Assembly (NCBI GenBank): GCA_026627385.1
Contig: JAPNUR010000009.1
Coordinates: 50,479-114,478 of the forward strand
Length of the DNA stretch: 64,000 nucleotides
Origin: Bacillota bacterium
Lineage (GTDB): Bacteria; Bacillota; Sulfobacillia; Sulfobacillales; Sulfobacillaceae
Reading direction: 5' to 3'
The position numbers were made by a program, and so were the translations under genes. The notes under the pieces are model-generated. The model was not told the DNA's origin and did no database searches. It saw nothing but the letters and a program-made list of their open reading frames with translations. Positions 51,863-61,515 of the stretch are shown here, piece by piece (the stretch's first letter is position 1; every line of letters begins with the position of its first letter).

Positions 51863-52535
51863 CCGAGGCTCGAGCGGCGCGATGGCCGCCCATGGCTGTG
51901 CCATGGGCTAACTCGGCGCCCGCGTCTCAAGCATACAGAGGCTGAGCGGCGGCTGAAGACACTTCGGCGTGGGTACAACCCGAAATCAATGCGTTAAGCA
52001 TGCAGATGCCTTAAATTCCGCGCATTCCCACCTTCCATATTATCGGTATTGGCCCTTTCGGCCGGTCCTATGCCCTCATGGTCGAAGAAAACTTGAGGGC
52101 TGTCTAGCTAGCCCGCTTGATCCCCTCCCGGCTTCGCGCACAGTCCTGTTTCGGTCATTGCGACCATGGACGGATTGCGACATGGCTGCCGGATCGCGCT
52201 TGGCGCACCCGCATCAGGGTCGCCCCACCCAAGGGGAACCCGTTCCTTAGTCACAGAACCTCGCCATGCTGGTTGAACAAAAGCCCGCGGGCCACGGCAC
52301 GGCCCTGATCCCGGCCCCACATAATCTTCGGGCATGCCAGTCGCCCCTGTCAGCAACTAAATTTTCGTGCTTTAGAAAGGGCCACGCCCTCGCACGCCCC
52401 GCCAGTGACTGACGAATCTAACAAATCCATACCCTGAAAACAGGGGCGACGAGCCCTCATCCTAGTTCCACCCGTGTCGAGAGCATGCCCCTTCCCTCGT
52501 GCCTGGTACATGCGCCATGTTCGCTCAACTTAGCT
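51863..52535. other. Intergenic, nothing recognised
   Basis: About 670 bp between the duplicated fragment and the Gfo/Idh/MocA gene. Short frames only; no terminator or promoter could be defended. Confidence 0.4.
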
Positions 52536-53846
52536 CTATTGCAACAAGTTGAGATCGATCACATCCTCCAAACGCACGGGAAGGCCACGCTGAATGGATT
52601 CCCGGGCGGCAATCCCGGTAAGAATCGAATACGCGCCCGCCCGGGTGCCGGCCCGGTGGCCGAGCGGGTCCGGCGCTTCGGGATGCAGCAGGGCCTGGAT
52701 TAACCGTTCATCGCCGCCGCCATGATCCTCCACCATGCGAGGGATGGTTACCACCTCCGCACCCCCAAAGAGCGGGTAAAAGACGAGGCGGTCCTCCGAT
52801 CCCCCCGCTAGCGGAAATTGATCGGCACGCAAGGTGTCGGGGCTCGTGCGCACGCGCTGTCGTTCGGCAAAATTGGGCGTCGTCACCGGGGTCACCGCCT
52901 CCATCACCCCGCATTCCAGCCGTCCCTGGGTGCCGTTGAACGCAATCCGGTAGCCTTCGAAGGGCATATAAGCGTGAAGCGCGTAATTCATCACGGCACC
53001 GCCGCTATACGCCACCGAGGCGGTCATCGTGTCCCAAATATCGACCGCAGGACTAAACACGCACCCATCGCGCCAATACCCGTCTGCCGCTTCGGCCTCC
53101 CGATACAGGGCGGTCAGGACGGGATCCCCCCAGTCAAAGGCAAACGGGCAGTCCGCCGCCACGTGGCACGTACTGCACCGCTCGCCATGCGGTCGCCCGT
53201 GTTCGCCATACACCTGCCGCGATCCGCGGGCAAACACCTCGACCGGATCCTGCCCCGTCCACCAATTGACCAGGTCGAAGTGGTGCGTCGCCTTATGCAC
53301 CCAGAGGCTCCCGGAATTTTGCACTTGGCGGTGCCAGCGCCGAAAGTAGTCCGCCCCATGCACGGTGTCAAGATACCACTCAAACTGGATTGAGGTCAGG
53401 CGCCCAAGCTTCCCTGAGGCCAGAAATTCGCGCACTGCCGTCGCGTAGGGCGCATAGCGATAATTGAAGGTGACGGTGACTCGCCGCCCACTTTGGCGCT
53501 CCGCCTCGAGGATCCGCCGCAACTTCTCGGCATCCGTCGTCAAGGGTTTTTCCGTAATGACGTCGACTCCGGCTTTCAGCGCGCGGACAATAAACTCATC
53601 GTGAGTGCGGTCCACGGTGGTGACAATCACCGTGTCGCACCGGGTTTCCGCCAACAGCTGGTCAAAATCCGTAAAAAGGGGTACGGACGTTTGCAACAAG
53701 CGTTGGGCGGCCTGAAGCCGCAGCGGATTTGGATCGTAGAGTCCGACAAGTCTAGCGTCCTCGGCGGCCATGGTGCTCGTCAACGCGCGCCCAAACAGGG
53801 TGATGCCGCGGTATCCTGTTCCCACAATCGCGATGTTTCGTGCCAT
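52536..53846 (-). CDS. Gfo/Idh/MocA-family oxidoreductase
   Basis: A 436-aa NAD(P)-dependent sugar oxidoreductase: AIVGTGYRGITLFG (cofactor loop, residues 6-19), ITEKPLTTDAEKL with the EKP catalytic lysine motif, and HKATHHFDLVNWW with the DxxxH-type active site. A cysteine-rich insert (CSTCHVAADCPF) is present at about residues 225-240, possibly metal-binding, seen in some larger members. It probably oxidises or reduces an amino sugar or derivative taken up by the ABC system. It is the last gene of the hexosamine operon. Confidence 0.9.
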   Translation of the reverse strand: MARNIAIVGTGYRGITLFGRALTSTMAAEDARLVGLYDPNPLRLQAAQRLLQTSVPLFTDFDQLLAETRCDTVIVTTVDRTHDEFIVRALKAGVDVITEKPLTTDAEKLRRILEAERQSGRRVTVTFNYRYAPYATAVREFLASGKLGRLTSIQFEWYLDTVHGADYFRRWHRQVQNSGSLWVHKATHHFDLVNWWTGQDPVEVFARGSRQVYGEHGRPHGERCSTCHVAADCPFAFDWGDPVLTALYREAEAADGYWRDGCVFSPAVDIWDTMTASVAYSGGAVMNYALHAYMPFEGYRIAFNGTQGRLECGVMEAVTPVTTPNFAERQRVRTSPDTLRADQFPLAGGSEDRLVFYPLFGGAEVVTIPRMVEDHGGGDERLIQALLHPEAPDPLGHRAGTRAGAYSILTGIAARESIQRGLPVRLEDVIDLNLLQ

Positions 53847-53880
53847 ACACCTTTCGCTCCTTCATTGTCCTCTCTCGTTG

Positions 53881-54573
53881 TTATCGGATTAGTCCTTCAT
53901 CTACGTTGAAACTGGCCAACACATCCGGTGGATGCCCGGCCTCCGCCAGTTGGCGCGCCACTTCCACCCACACCCAGTGCACTAAGACCGCCCCAGCAAT
54001 GGTGGACGTCGGAAACATGGGGCGCGTGACCCCTTCTACGCGAAAGCCCGCATCCCCTACATCTCCCGCATTGTCGAGCACCGCGTCCGCCAGCTGGTGC
54101 AGTTTGTCGCGGGTGACGCTCCGGGGTGTCACCGCCCGCGCGTGGTTCAATGAGGTCAGGGCAATCACATAGACCTTCTGGGCCTTTGCCGCCAACGCCA
54201 GCTCCACAATCAAGGGGTTACGCCCCGAATTGGAGATGAGCCATAGCACGTCGCCCGCTTGCAGCGGCACGCGCGCTAAGATCGTCTCCGATACCCCGGG
54301 AGTCTGCTCTAAGCGCGAGGCTTCTTGGGGATCTTCATGCAACATGAGAGCTGGTTCCCAGATGGGCGTCACGACGGTCAGACCGCCGGCGCGATAGTAC
54401 ATTTCCTCGACCAACATGTGGGAATGCCCGCTCCCGAACGCATACACGCGATGGCCGTTGAGGTGCGCGGTGACAATCCGCGCCGCCACCCGCGGGACCA
54501 CTTCCTGGTTGGCCGCCCACACGGCCTTTAAATGATTTTCCACATATTCTGCCATGCGCTCGTGATGGGTCAT
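53881..54573 (-). CDS. SIS-domain sugar isomerase-like protein (UPF0309 type)
   Basis: A 230-aa single-SIS protein. YAFGSGHSHMLVEEMYYRAGG is the phosphosugar loop (with the GSGHSH motif of the UPF0309 family), SNSGRNPLIVELALAAK the second sugar-phosphate loop. Probably binds or isomerises a phosphorylated amino sugar. ATG 54573 lies 16 bases after the RpiR stop; a longer frame to 54654 would run into that gene. Confidence 0.88.
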   Translation of the reverse strand: MTHHERMAEYVENHLKAVWAANQEVVPRVAARIVTAHLNGHRVYAFGSGHSHMLVEEMYYRAGGLTVVTPIWEPALMLHEDPQEASRLEQTPGVSETILARVPLQAGDVLWLISNSGRNPLIVELALAAKAQKVYVIALTSLNHARAVTPRSVTRDKLHQLADAVLDNAGDVGDAGFRVEGVTRPMFPTSTIAGAVLVHWVWVEVARQLAEAGHPPDVLASFNVDEGLIR

Positions 54574-54589
54574 CGCTTGCTGCCTTCTC

Positions 54590-55471
54590 TCAATATTTCT
54601 TAAATCGTGCAATTTGTTCAGCGGACGCTTCGAGTTTGCCGATGCCGCCCCCATAGTCGGCCAGCATCAACCCCAGGTACAACGCATCGACCACCAAGAG
54701 CTGCGAGACGTGAGACAAGAGCGTTCCGCTCACCACCGGGGTGTCAAACCCCGCTGTTAGGACGACATGGTGCGCGTGCTGGGTAATGGGTGATCGCTCG
54801 TAATGCGTCACCGCCACGGTCGTCGCCCCCGCTTCCCGCGCCAAGGTGAGGGCGTCAACCGTATCACGGGTGCTTCCGGACACGGAAAAGGCAATCGCCA
54901 CGTCCCCCGGTTGCGCGTTCGCGGCCTCCAGCGCCTGAAAGTGGCTGTCCACGTGGTAGACCGACGGCCGGCGCAGGCGCAAAAGTTTATACTGAAGCAC
55001 CTGAGCCGCCAAGCCTGAGGTCCCCACCCCCAACAAGATGATGGAGCGCGCGGACTGGATGAGGGAGACAATGGGTTTCAACTGCTCTTCGTCAAAGCGC
55101 GCGAAGGTGGTCTGCAGCATGGCCATATAATGCGACTTCAGGTGACTCATCGCCCGCGTCCAATCGTCCTCGCCGGTCACTTCGGCGAGGGCGTGACTTA
55201 AAGCGGCGCGCTCACGGGCCAGGGCAATCTTGAGGTTTTGAAAGCCGGAAAACCCTAAGCTCTTGGCAAACCGAATGACCGTGGCCTCACTCACCTCGGC
55301 CCGCTCGGCCACCTCGGTGACAGACCATTGATAAAAGTCGTCGGGGCGCTCCTGCAAGAGCTCTGCCACGCGACCTTCCGCCGGGCTCAGACGATCCGCC
55401 TGGGCCTCGATTTGTGCGAGGATCGCGCCTTGCCCGGTCAACAGCGCGGGAGACTCGCGGTTACCATCCAT
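54590..55471 (-). CDS. MurR/RpiR-family transcriptional regulator
   Basis: A 293-aa regulator with the N-terminal HTH_6 domain (LSPAEGRVAELLQERPDDFYQ, and EVSEATVIRFAKSLGFSGFQ) and a C-terminal SIS domain (LLGVGTSGLAAQVLQYKLLR, and the SVSGSTRDTV loop). MurR-type proteins sense amino-sugar phosphates such as N-acetylmuramate-6-P or GlcNAc-6-P, which fits a GH84-containing operon. It overlaps the nucleotidyltransferase gene by 11 bp. Confidence 0.92.
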   Translation of the reverse strand: MDGNRESPALLTGQGAILAQIEAQADRLSPAEGRVAELLQERPDDFYQWSVTEVAERAEVSEATVIRFAKSLGFSGFQNLKIALARERAALSHALAEVTGEDDWTRAMSHLKSHYMAMLQTTFARFDEEQLKPIVSLIQSARSIILLGVGTSGLAAQVLQYKLLRLRRPSVYHVDSHFQALEAANAQPGDVAIAFSVSGSTRDTVDALTLAREAGATTVAVTHYERSPITQHAHHVVLTAGFDTPVVSGTLLSHVSQLLVVDALYLGLMLADYGGGIGKLEASAEQIARFKKY

Positions 55472-56786
55472 ACCGTTCAGGCCCCCATTTCGTCACCTTC
55501 CAACTTTGTTCCAAAAGCACTTGGGTATAGGGTTCGATATCGCGATCGACGACGATATTGGGCCCCACCGCCGCATACGGCCCGATGTGCTTGCCGGGTA
55601 AAATGACCACATTGACTCCGGTGCGGCTGTAATCGCCGAGATACGAGGCGTTAGACCCTTGATGCGGCGTTTCCCATCGTTCACCGACCCGGTGCGCCGT
55701 CCCTCGATCATCAAATCGAAGGGTGCCGGAGACCGTTCCCGCTCCAATGTCCACGTTATCACCTAAGACGCCGTACAGCTCGCAGTTATGCATGAGATAC
55801 ACGCGATCCATGATGACGCCCCCGAGAAATTCGGCGGTGTGGCTGATCCGGCTGCCACGGCCGATAACGGCGTGACTCACCTTGGCGTAATCCTCGATGA
55901 CCACGTTGTCCCCAACGTAGACGGGCCCTTCGATGATTACCCCGTGTCCGATACGACTGTTCGCACCTAAACGCACCGGTCCCCGAACCACCGCAGTCGG
56001 ATCAATAGTGCTGTCTTCACCGACCCACCGGTCGTGACTCTGGGCCCACCGCTCCAGCAAGAGCCAGTTGCCCTGGAGGACATGCCATGGCTTATCCCAG
56101 TTCAGCACCGGTTCTTGAGCCTCGATAGCCGCCACGCTAGCACCCAACCGACACACGGTGTTGACGACTTCCGCCACATCGTATTCGCGGTGAGGCATGC
56201 CGCCTACCGGCACTTGCACGCCCCATCCCCGCGGTCTGTGCAGCGCGGCGCGCGCGAGGGGGGATAGCGCATAAACCCCGCTCACCCGCCAGTATCCGTC
56301 TCGGGGATGTCCCCACACCGAGCGCACTTCACCCCCATCCACATCGGCCACAATCCAATCTTGCGGCGCCTCGCGCCCTAACGGATCGACGAGCACCGCC
56401 ATCGGCATGCCGTTGGTCACGGATTCTATCACCCGTGCAATGTCCACCGAAGAAGCCCATACATCGCCTTCGACGATTAACATCGGCTCATCCGGCGGCA
56501 CTGTGTCATCCGCGAGCACGGCCGCCGCCCCGCTGCCCATGGCGTCCAGCTGCCGGACCCAGTGTACCGCGAGCCCGTTCGCGTCCACAGACGCCACTTG
56601 AAGTTGGTCCTGGGGTTTCACCACCAGGGTCACTTCCTGAATCCCACATTCTTTCAACGCGCGATACAGATGAGCCAGCAATGGTTCGGTCAAGAGAGGC
56701 AAGAGGCATTTGGGACGTGCCAGATGGTAGGGGGCCATCCGTTCACCGGATCCGGCAGCCAGGACGACAGCCTTCGTGATTGCCAT
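55461..56786 (-). CDS. Bifunctional sugar-1-phosphate nucleotidyltransferase with left-handed beta-helix domain (GlmU-like)
   Basis: A 441-aa two-domain protein. N-terminal nucleotidyltransferase: VLAAGSGERMAPYHLARPKC (GxGxRM...PK), VEGDVWASS as the metal GD site and RVSGVYALSP. C-terminal left-handed beta-helix of hexapeptide repeats (about 270-420): GVIIEGPVYVGDNVVIEDYA, NVDIGAGTVSG and SRTGVNVVILPGKHIGPYAA resemble archaeal-type GlmU. It may make UDP-GlcNAc or another activated amino sugar; presence in a catabolic operon is unusual. ATG 56786 directly adjoins the GH84 stop with GAGGAGGGG upstream. Confidence 0.85.
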   Translation of the reverse strand: MAITKAVVLAAGSGERMAPYHLARPKCLLPLLTEPLLAHLYRALKECGIQEVTLVVKPQDQLQVASVDANGLAVHWVRQLDAMGSGAAAVLADDTVPPDEPMLIVEGDVWASSVDIARVIESVTNGMPMAVLVDPLGREAPQDWIVADVDGGEVRSVWGHPRDGYWRVSGVYALSPLARAALHRPRGWGVQVPVGGMPHREYDVAEVVNTVCRLGASVAAIEAQEPVLNWDKPWHVLQGNWLLLERWAQSHDRWVGEDSTIDPTAVVRGPVRLGANSRIGHGVIIEGPVYVGDNVVIEDYAKVSHAVIGRGSRISHTAEFLGGVIMDRVYLMHNCELYGVLGDNVDIGAGTVSGTLRFDDRGTAHRVGERWETPHQGSNASYLGDYSRTGVNVVILPGKHIGPYAAVGPNIVVDRDIEPYTQVLLEQSWKVTKWGPERYGW

Positions 56787-56787
56787 G

Positions 56788-58026
56788 CTACTGCCCCTCC
56801 TCTTGCGTTCGAAGCCACCGCTCAACCTGACCCCCAAAGACCAATGCTCCGTTGTTTTCAGTTTGCGCTCGAAAGGTCGAGACGCTGACGGCATCGCGTG
56901 CTAGGAAAGCCGCTAGCCATCCCGAAACAGCGTTTAACTTTTCTACCCACGGACGGATCTCGTCGCGGAGGGGTTCTGGAAAATCATCCAGCGATCGCTG
57001 ACGCCAGGCCAACACGGCATCCACCGCCGATGCGTCGGGACTACGTCCCGCCGCGACCGCCTCGGTAAACGCCTGTTCCACCGCACTCCCCCGACCACAG
57101 CAGGAATAGCGGGTTGCCCAGCCCAACTGCCTCAAGGGCTCGACAAATCGCTCGCCCCACCATCTGAGCGCCTCCTCCCAGGCTTTCCAGGGATCATACC
57201 GGGTAGGATCCTGCAGATAACGGAGGATGGTCAAGAGGGGAATCACGGATGCCCAGGGACGATCCATGGGATTCGCTAAATACCCCGCAACCTGGGCCAA
57301 CACGTCGGTATCGCGTCCTTCCAGGGGCCCCAGATGGAGCTCGTGCACCATGTCCGCATCGTTCACGGGATAGTTGTCCCAAATCACCAGCGGATGGCCA
57401 AACTGTGCAGAAACCTGCGCCGCATCGGCACCGGTAATGGCCTCGGAACAAATCCCGGGCCCTGTCCAGATCACGTGTACCGACGGATGCAGGGCGTCAC
57501 GAAGGGCACGGCGATACGGGGAATCCTGGCGCCCCCAGTATTCTGTAGGGCAGAACACCCAGGGCTCGGCCAAGGCATGGGTAGCCAGAGCCTCGCGACA
57601 TTGATTGGTTACCCACGCCTGGGCATGGCCAGGGTCGGGAAAGCGCTCGAGATCGCGATGGCTGTGGTCAGGGTCGATGTCATCCCAAAAAAGGCCCAAC
57701 CACGGGATTCCAGCGCGAGCAAGCTGCTGAAATTTGGCGATGAGGGCCTCCAGATCCGCACCACTGCCGAAATCGATATCGAGTCCTGGCGAAAGCGCGA
57801 AGCCTAACACGAGCCCGGCCTTTTCCGCGGCCTCGAGCATCTCCTGAAACCGCGCCAGCTGTTCTCGAGAAAATGGCGTCCGCCAGTCTGCGCGAAAACC
57901 GGGTTCGTCCTTGGGACCAAATAGATAATGGGTGGCGCCATACCCTCCTAGGATCTGCATCATTTGTTGGCGCTCGTCTTTAGTCCACGGATCCCCGTAA
58001 AAGCCTTCGACAATCCCCCGAATCAT
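56788..58026 (-). CDS. GH84 beta-N-acetylhexosaminidase (hyaluronidase/O-GlcNAcase type)
   Basis: A 412-aa glycoside hydrolase of family 84: RGIVEGFYGDPW at the start, FGPKDEPGFRADWRTPFS, the catalytic aspartate pair Asp 115-Asp 116 in LFWDDIDPDH, CPTEYWG, WTGPGICSEAITG and WDNYPVND. Substrate-assisted hydrolysis of terminal beta-GlcNAc is expected. No signal peptide is seen, so it acts in the cytoplasm on imported oligosaccharides. ATG 58026 is behind AGAGGTG. It is placed between ABC permease and nucleotidyltransferase genes. Confidence 0.93.
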   Translation of the reverse strand: MIRGIVEGFYGDPWTKDERQQMMQILGGYGATHYLFGPKDEPGFRADWRTPFSREQLARFQEMLEAAEKAGLVLGFALSPGLDIDFGSGADLEALIAKFQQLARAGIPWLGLFWDDIDPDHSHRDLERFPDPGHAQAWVTNQCREALATHALAEPWVFCPTEYWGRQDSPYRRALRDALHPSVHVIWTGPGICSEAITGADAAQVSAQFGHPLVIWDNYPVNDADMVHELHLGPLEGRDTDVLAQVAGYLANPMDRPWASVIPLLTILRYLQDPTRYDPWKAWEEALRWWGERFVEPLRQLGWATRYSCCGRGSAVEQAFTEAVAAGRSPDASAVDAVLAWRQRSLDDFPEPLRDEIRPWVEKLNAVSGWLAAFLARDAVSVSTFRAQTENNGALVFGGQVERWLRTQEEGQ

Positions 58027-58048
58027 CCCTGTCACCTCTTTTGTCATA

Positions 58049-58927
58049 TCAGCCCACTGTCCCCGTCAAATTAATGCCTTCGATAAATTGACGCTGCGCC
58101 AGCGCAAAGATGAGCAACACCGGGGCAATCACCATCACGTTGGCGGCCATCAACTCCGGCCACAAGGTGAGGTGTTTACCTTCAAATACCGCCAATCCCA
58201 ACATCAGCGTATACTTATTGGGATCGTTTAAGAAAACCAATGGGCCAAAAAAGTCTGTCCATGTCCACACAAAGTTTAACAGGGTGACAACCAAGATCGC
58301 TGGCTGCGCCATCGGCATGACAATTTGGGCAAATATGCGGAGTTCGCTGGCTCCATCAATGCGCGCGGCATCCAGCACCGCCGTCGGTTGCTTTAAGAAA
58401 AACTGGCGGTAGAGAAACACGCTGAAGGCGCTTCCAAAAAGATGTGGCACAATTAAGGGCCAATAGGTGTTAATCCAATGGATGTGCGAAAAGATAATGT
58501 AAAGGGGAATGATGGTCACCCAAACCGGGATCACCATGTGGGACAGCACCACGTAAAACACCGCGTTTTGCCCGCGCCACTTTAAATGAGACAAGCCATA
58601 GGCGACAAACGCCGAACTCACCACGATCCCGGCGGTCGCGGGCACAGTGATCGTCAGCGTGTTTTTAAGGTACAGAAGGTAAGGAAAATATTCTAGGGCC
58701 TTCACATAATTGCTCCACATCCAGTGGACAGGGATCCAGCCCGCAGAGGGATTAAAAATCTGCGTTTCCGGCTGAAACGAGGTCAGCACCATCCAAATGA
58801 TGGGGACCACGAAGAGCAACACAATGCCTAGCAACAGAAGAAAAACCACAATACGTTTGACCAAGTCCCGCGTTACGCGGATGCGCGGCACGTCAGCCCT
58901 CACAGTTTGTTCTTGCAAAAGCGCCAT
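58049..58927 (-). CDS. Carbohydrate ABC transporter permease, MalG/UgpE type
   Basis: A 292-aa permease with six spans. After a polar N terminus it has a first span (VVFLLLLGIVLLFVVPIIWM), a periplasmic stretch, and the EAA loop DAARIDGASELRIFAQIVMP. It is the second permease of the hexosamine importer. ATG 58927 lies behind GAGG. No ATPase gene is in the operon, so a shared MsmX-like ATPase is expected elsewhere. Confidence 0.93.
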   Translation of the reverse strand: MALLQEQTVRADVPRIRVTRDLVKRIVVFLLLLGIVLLFVVPIIWMVLTSFQPETQIFNPSAGWIPVHWMWSNYVKALEYFPYLLYLKNTLTITVPATAGIVVSSAFVAYGLSHLKWRGQNAVFYVVLSHMVIPVWVTIIPLYIIFSHIHWINTYWPLIVPHLFGSAFSVFLYRQFFLKQPTAVLDAARIDGASELRIFAQIVMPMAQPAILVVTLLNFVWTWTDFFGPLVFLNDPNKYTLMLGLAVFEGKHLTLWPELMAANVMVIAPVLLIFALAQRQFIEGINLTGTVG

Positions 58928-58954
58928 GTCCCTCAACCTCGGTTTCTGGGTGCA

Positions 58955-59869
58955 TTACTGGTAAAAGACAGACCTTCGGGACAGCCAGATGGTGAGCAAA
59001 GTTAAGCCCATCACAATAAGAAATAAAAGCCAAGCCAACGCCGACGCGTAACCCATGTTGAGATACTCAAAGGCATTTTGAAAGACGTAAAGGGGGAACA
59101 GCAAGGTGGCGTCCATGGGTCCCCCCTTGGTCATCAAGTACGGCTGGGTGAATGTCTGCATCGACCAAATGAGATCCATGATGCCGTTAAACAAGATAAT
59201 CGGGGATAGCATGGGAATGGTAATATGGACGAACATTCGCACCGGACTCGCTCCGTCTACCATGGCCTGCTCGTAAAGTTGCCGCGGAATGTCTTGGAGA
59301 CCCGCTAAGTAAATCACCATGGTGGTGCCAATGCCCCAAAGGCTCATTAAAATCAGCGCTGGCATGGCCCACGTCGGCGATTCGAGCCAGAGCGGCTGGG
59401 GGATGTGTAGAGCCCCCAGCGCATCATTGATGAGACCGCCATAAGGGTTAAACAGCGCAATCCAGAGTATTGAGGCGGCAACGGTCGGCACCACCGTGGG
59501 GAGGTAAAAGAAGGTGCGAAACATGCCACGGCCGGGAATCCCTTTAACATTGACCAACAGCGCGATGACGAGCGCCAAGGCAAGTTGCAGCGGTACCGAC
59601 CCCAGGGTGTAGTACAAAGAATTCCACAAGGACCGCCACATTAACGGATCGTGCACCATAGCCACCCAATTGGCTGCGCCAATCCACTGGGGTGGAGCCC
59701 CAAGGCTATACGACGTAAAGCTGTAATACAATGACGTCGCCATCGGAATCACGGTAAAGGCCGTGAAACCAATGATCCATGGGGCGAGGAACACGAGAAT
59801 CCACGCCCGCATCCGCCATTTTGAACGGATTTTAGCCGCCGTGCGCCTTTGTTGTGCTGTATTGACCAT
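58955..59869 (-). CDS. Carbohydrate ABC transporter permease, MalF/UgpA type
   Basis: A 304-aa permease with six spans: first span ILVFLAPWIIGFTAFTVIPM, then FTSYSLGAPPQWIGAANWV, and the EAA loop YEQAMVDGASPVRMFVHITI. It is six bases downstream of the binding-protein gene, so it is coupled to it. Confidence 0.93.
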   Translation of the reverse strand: MVNTAQQRRTAAKIRSKWRMRAWILVFLAPWIIGFTAFTVIPMATSLYYSFTSYSLGAPPQWIGAANWVAMVHDPLMWRSLWNSLYYTLGSVPLQLALALVIALLVNVKGIPGRGMFRTFFYLPTVVPTVAASILWIALFNPYGGLINDALGALHIPQPLWLESPTWAMPALILMSLWGIGTTMVIYLAGLQDIPRQLYEQAMVDGASPVRMFVHITIPMLSPIILFNGIMDLIWSMQTFTQPYLMTKGGPMDATLLFPLYVFQNAFEYLNMGYASALAWLLFLIVMGLTLLTIWLSRRSVFYQ

Positions 59870-59875
59870 GTAGGG

Positions 59876-61225
59876 TTACCACCCAGGATGCGTGTTGCTA
59901 AATTGTTGGGCATAGGCACTGATGTTTTTCTGCAGTGCTTGGAGCCCGGCTTTGGGACTCATTCGTCCCGTAAGGATTTCCTGTTCGTAATTGGGGCGAG
60001 TTGATTCCCAGTATTCATACACCGGAGATACCGACACCGTTGCAGCATGGTTCATGCCACGCTGGAGTTCGGCTAACCATGGCCGCTCGACCGGATCCTC
60101 CTTCCAAAACGGCGAACCGACACGGCTCGACGCCGGCGTGGGCGGCAGATTGTAGCCCTTGTCGCAGAAGTAGTTCACGGCAAACGGCGAATCCATCCAG
60201 AGCATAAACTCCACCGATGCCTTCACATGACTGATGCGGCTCGGCAACACAAAGAAATCGCCGGGCGAAATGAACGTGATGGAACCGGGCTTATACCCGT
60301 TAGCCACCGGGACCGGCGCCACCCCATAATTCAGATGCGGCACCTCCTGCTGGATTTCCTGCGGGACCCATTCGCCGCCAATTTCCATGGCCTCTTGGCC
60401 CGAAAAGAAGGGGTTGCCGAACTTGGCCGAGTTGGCAAAGGCCGTCGCCTTGTTATACCCCCCTTGAATCTTGTATAAGGTATTCAGGAACGTAAAGGCT
60501 TGAATGTTTTGAGGCTTGTCTGTATCAAACGTGCCCGTTTTCGCGTTAAACCAGGAACCCCCAAAGTACCGCACCCAGACGGAGTTGCCCCAGCGTTGGT
60601 TGGGAATAAGGCCGGCCTGCACTAACTTGCCATCTTTGATGATGGTGAGTTTCTTCACATCGGCTTCCAGCTGAGCCATGGTCGTCGGCGGCCCGCTAAT
60701 TCCGGCTTTCTTGAACATGGTTTTGTTCCAGAGCAGCATCGGCTCGTCGACTTGTTGGCATAAGCCGTAAATCTCCCCGTCATGGCGCATGGCCACTTCA
60801 ACCGGCGCGTAATACTGCGGCAATTTAAAATGATACTTCTTCAGGTATTGATTTAACGGTTGGGTCAAATGGTCGGCAGCCCACACCATCACATGGCCGT
60901 ACCCCAGTGTCATAATGACGTTGGGGGGCGTGCCAGACGCCATGGCGGTGCTATACTTCACATAGCTGTCAGAGGTTGATACCGGCACCGCATCGACTTT
61001 GATGTGAGGATGAGTCTTCTCGAACTGATGAACTAAGTAGTTCATTTCTTGTGCACTCGTTTGTGGCTCAGCGCCTGGACCATACCAAAAGGTAATCGTC
61101 ACCGGCTTTTGCGCCTTAGATGCCGACGCAGATGTCACGCTGTTCAGCGTCCCACACCCTGCAACAGTCAAAGACAACGCCGCCGCGCCCAGCAGCGACA
61201 CCATACGACTTCGCGGTTTACGCAT
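59876..61225 (-). CDS. Sugar-binding lipoprotein of an ABC transporter (family 1)
   Basis: A 449-aa extracellular binding protein. Signal peptide MRKPRSRMVSLLGAAALSLT is followed by the lipobox VAGC (residues 21-24). Family marks: ITFWYGPGAEPQTSAQEMNY, MASGTPPNVIMTLGYGHV and the EFMLWMDSPFAVNYFCDKGY segment. It captures a saccharide for the two permeases. The operon context (GH84, RpiR, SIS) suggests a GlcNAc-containing oligosaccharide. It heads the operon behind a strong promoter. Confidence 0.93.
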   Translation of the reverse strand: MRKPRSRMVSLLGAAALSLTVAGCGTLNSVTSASASKAQKPVTITFWYGPGAEPQTSAQEMNYLVHQFEKTHPHIKVDAVPVSTSDSYVKYSTAMASGTPPNVIMTLGYGHVMVWAADHLTQPLNQYLKKYHFKLPQYYAPVEVAMRHDGEIYGLCQQVDEPMLLWNKTMFKKAGISGPPTTMAQLEADVKKLTIIKDGKLVQAGLIPNQRWGNSVWVRYFGGSWFNAKTGTFDTDKPQNIQAFTFLNTLYKIQGGYNKATAFANSAKFGNPFFSGQEAMEIGGEWVPQEIQQEVPHLNYGVAPVPVANGYKPGSITFISPGDFFVLPSRISHVKASVEFMLWMDSPFAVNYFCDKGYNLPPTPASSRVGSPFWKEDPVERPWLAELQRGMNHAATVSVSPVYEYWESTRPNYEQEILTGRMSPKAGLQALQKNISAYAQQFSNTHPGW

Positions 61226-61287
61226 CCCTTCTCCACTCCTTTGTCAACATTCGAACAGTTCTTCTATTGACCTTGTAGACTATGGTT

Positions 61288-61316
61288 ATTATATGAATAA
61301 TTCCTACATAAAGCAA
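61288..61316 (-). promoter_or_regulatory. Predicted promoter of the hexosamine operon
   Basis: On the minus strand TTGCTT (61316-61311) and a perfect TATAAT (61293-61288) are 17 bp apart, about 65 bp ahead of the binding-protein start. The surrounding sequence is A+T-rich. This is the clearest promoter in the window. Confidence 0.6.
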
Positions 61317-61344
61317 GATTTTTTCCTTCGCTTTAGTGAAGCAG

Positions 61345-61515
61345 TGCAGGAAATCGGTTTGTGTCACTCGGGAATGCCTGCTCCAGGCGGGCCAATACGG
61401 TGGCATAGGTCTTCTGCCCGGCGGCAGAGTCTGCGGCATCGCGGATCGTGTAGAGCCAGGGAGACGGTCCCTCAAGGATCTGTGGCCGAAACCGTTGGAC
61501 CCGTTCATCGAGCCG
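61345..61515 (-). pseudogene. Open fragment of unknown protein, probably mobile-element-derived
   Basis: A minus-strand frame gives RLDERVQRFRPQILEGPSPW, then LYTIRDAADSAAGQKTYATV and ends at a stop near 61345. No start is present in this piece, it abuts the repeated element end at 61515, and I could not name a family. A similar LYSIRDAA string occurs in a minus-strand frame near 62020, next to the ExeA-like remnant. Confidence 0.35.
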
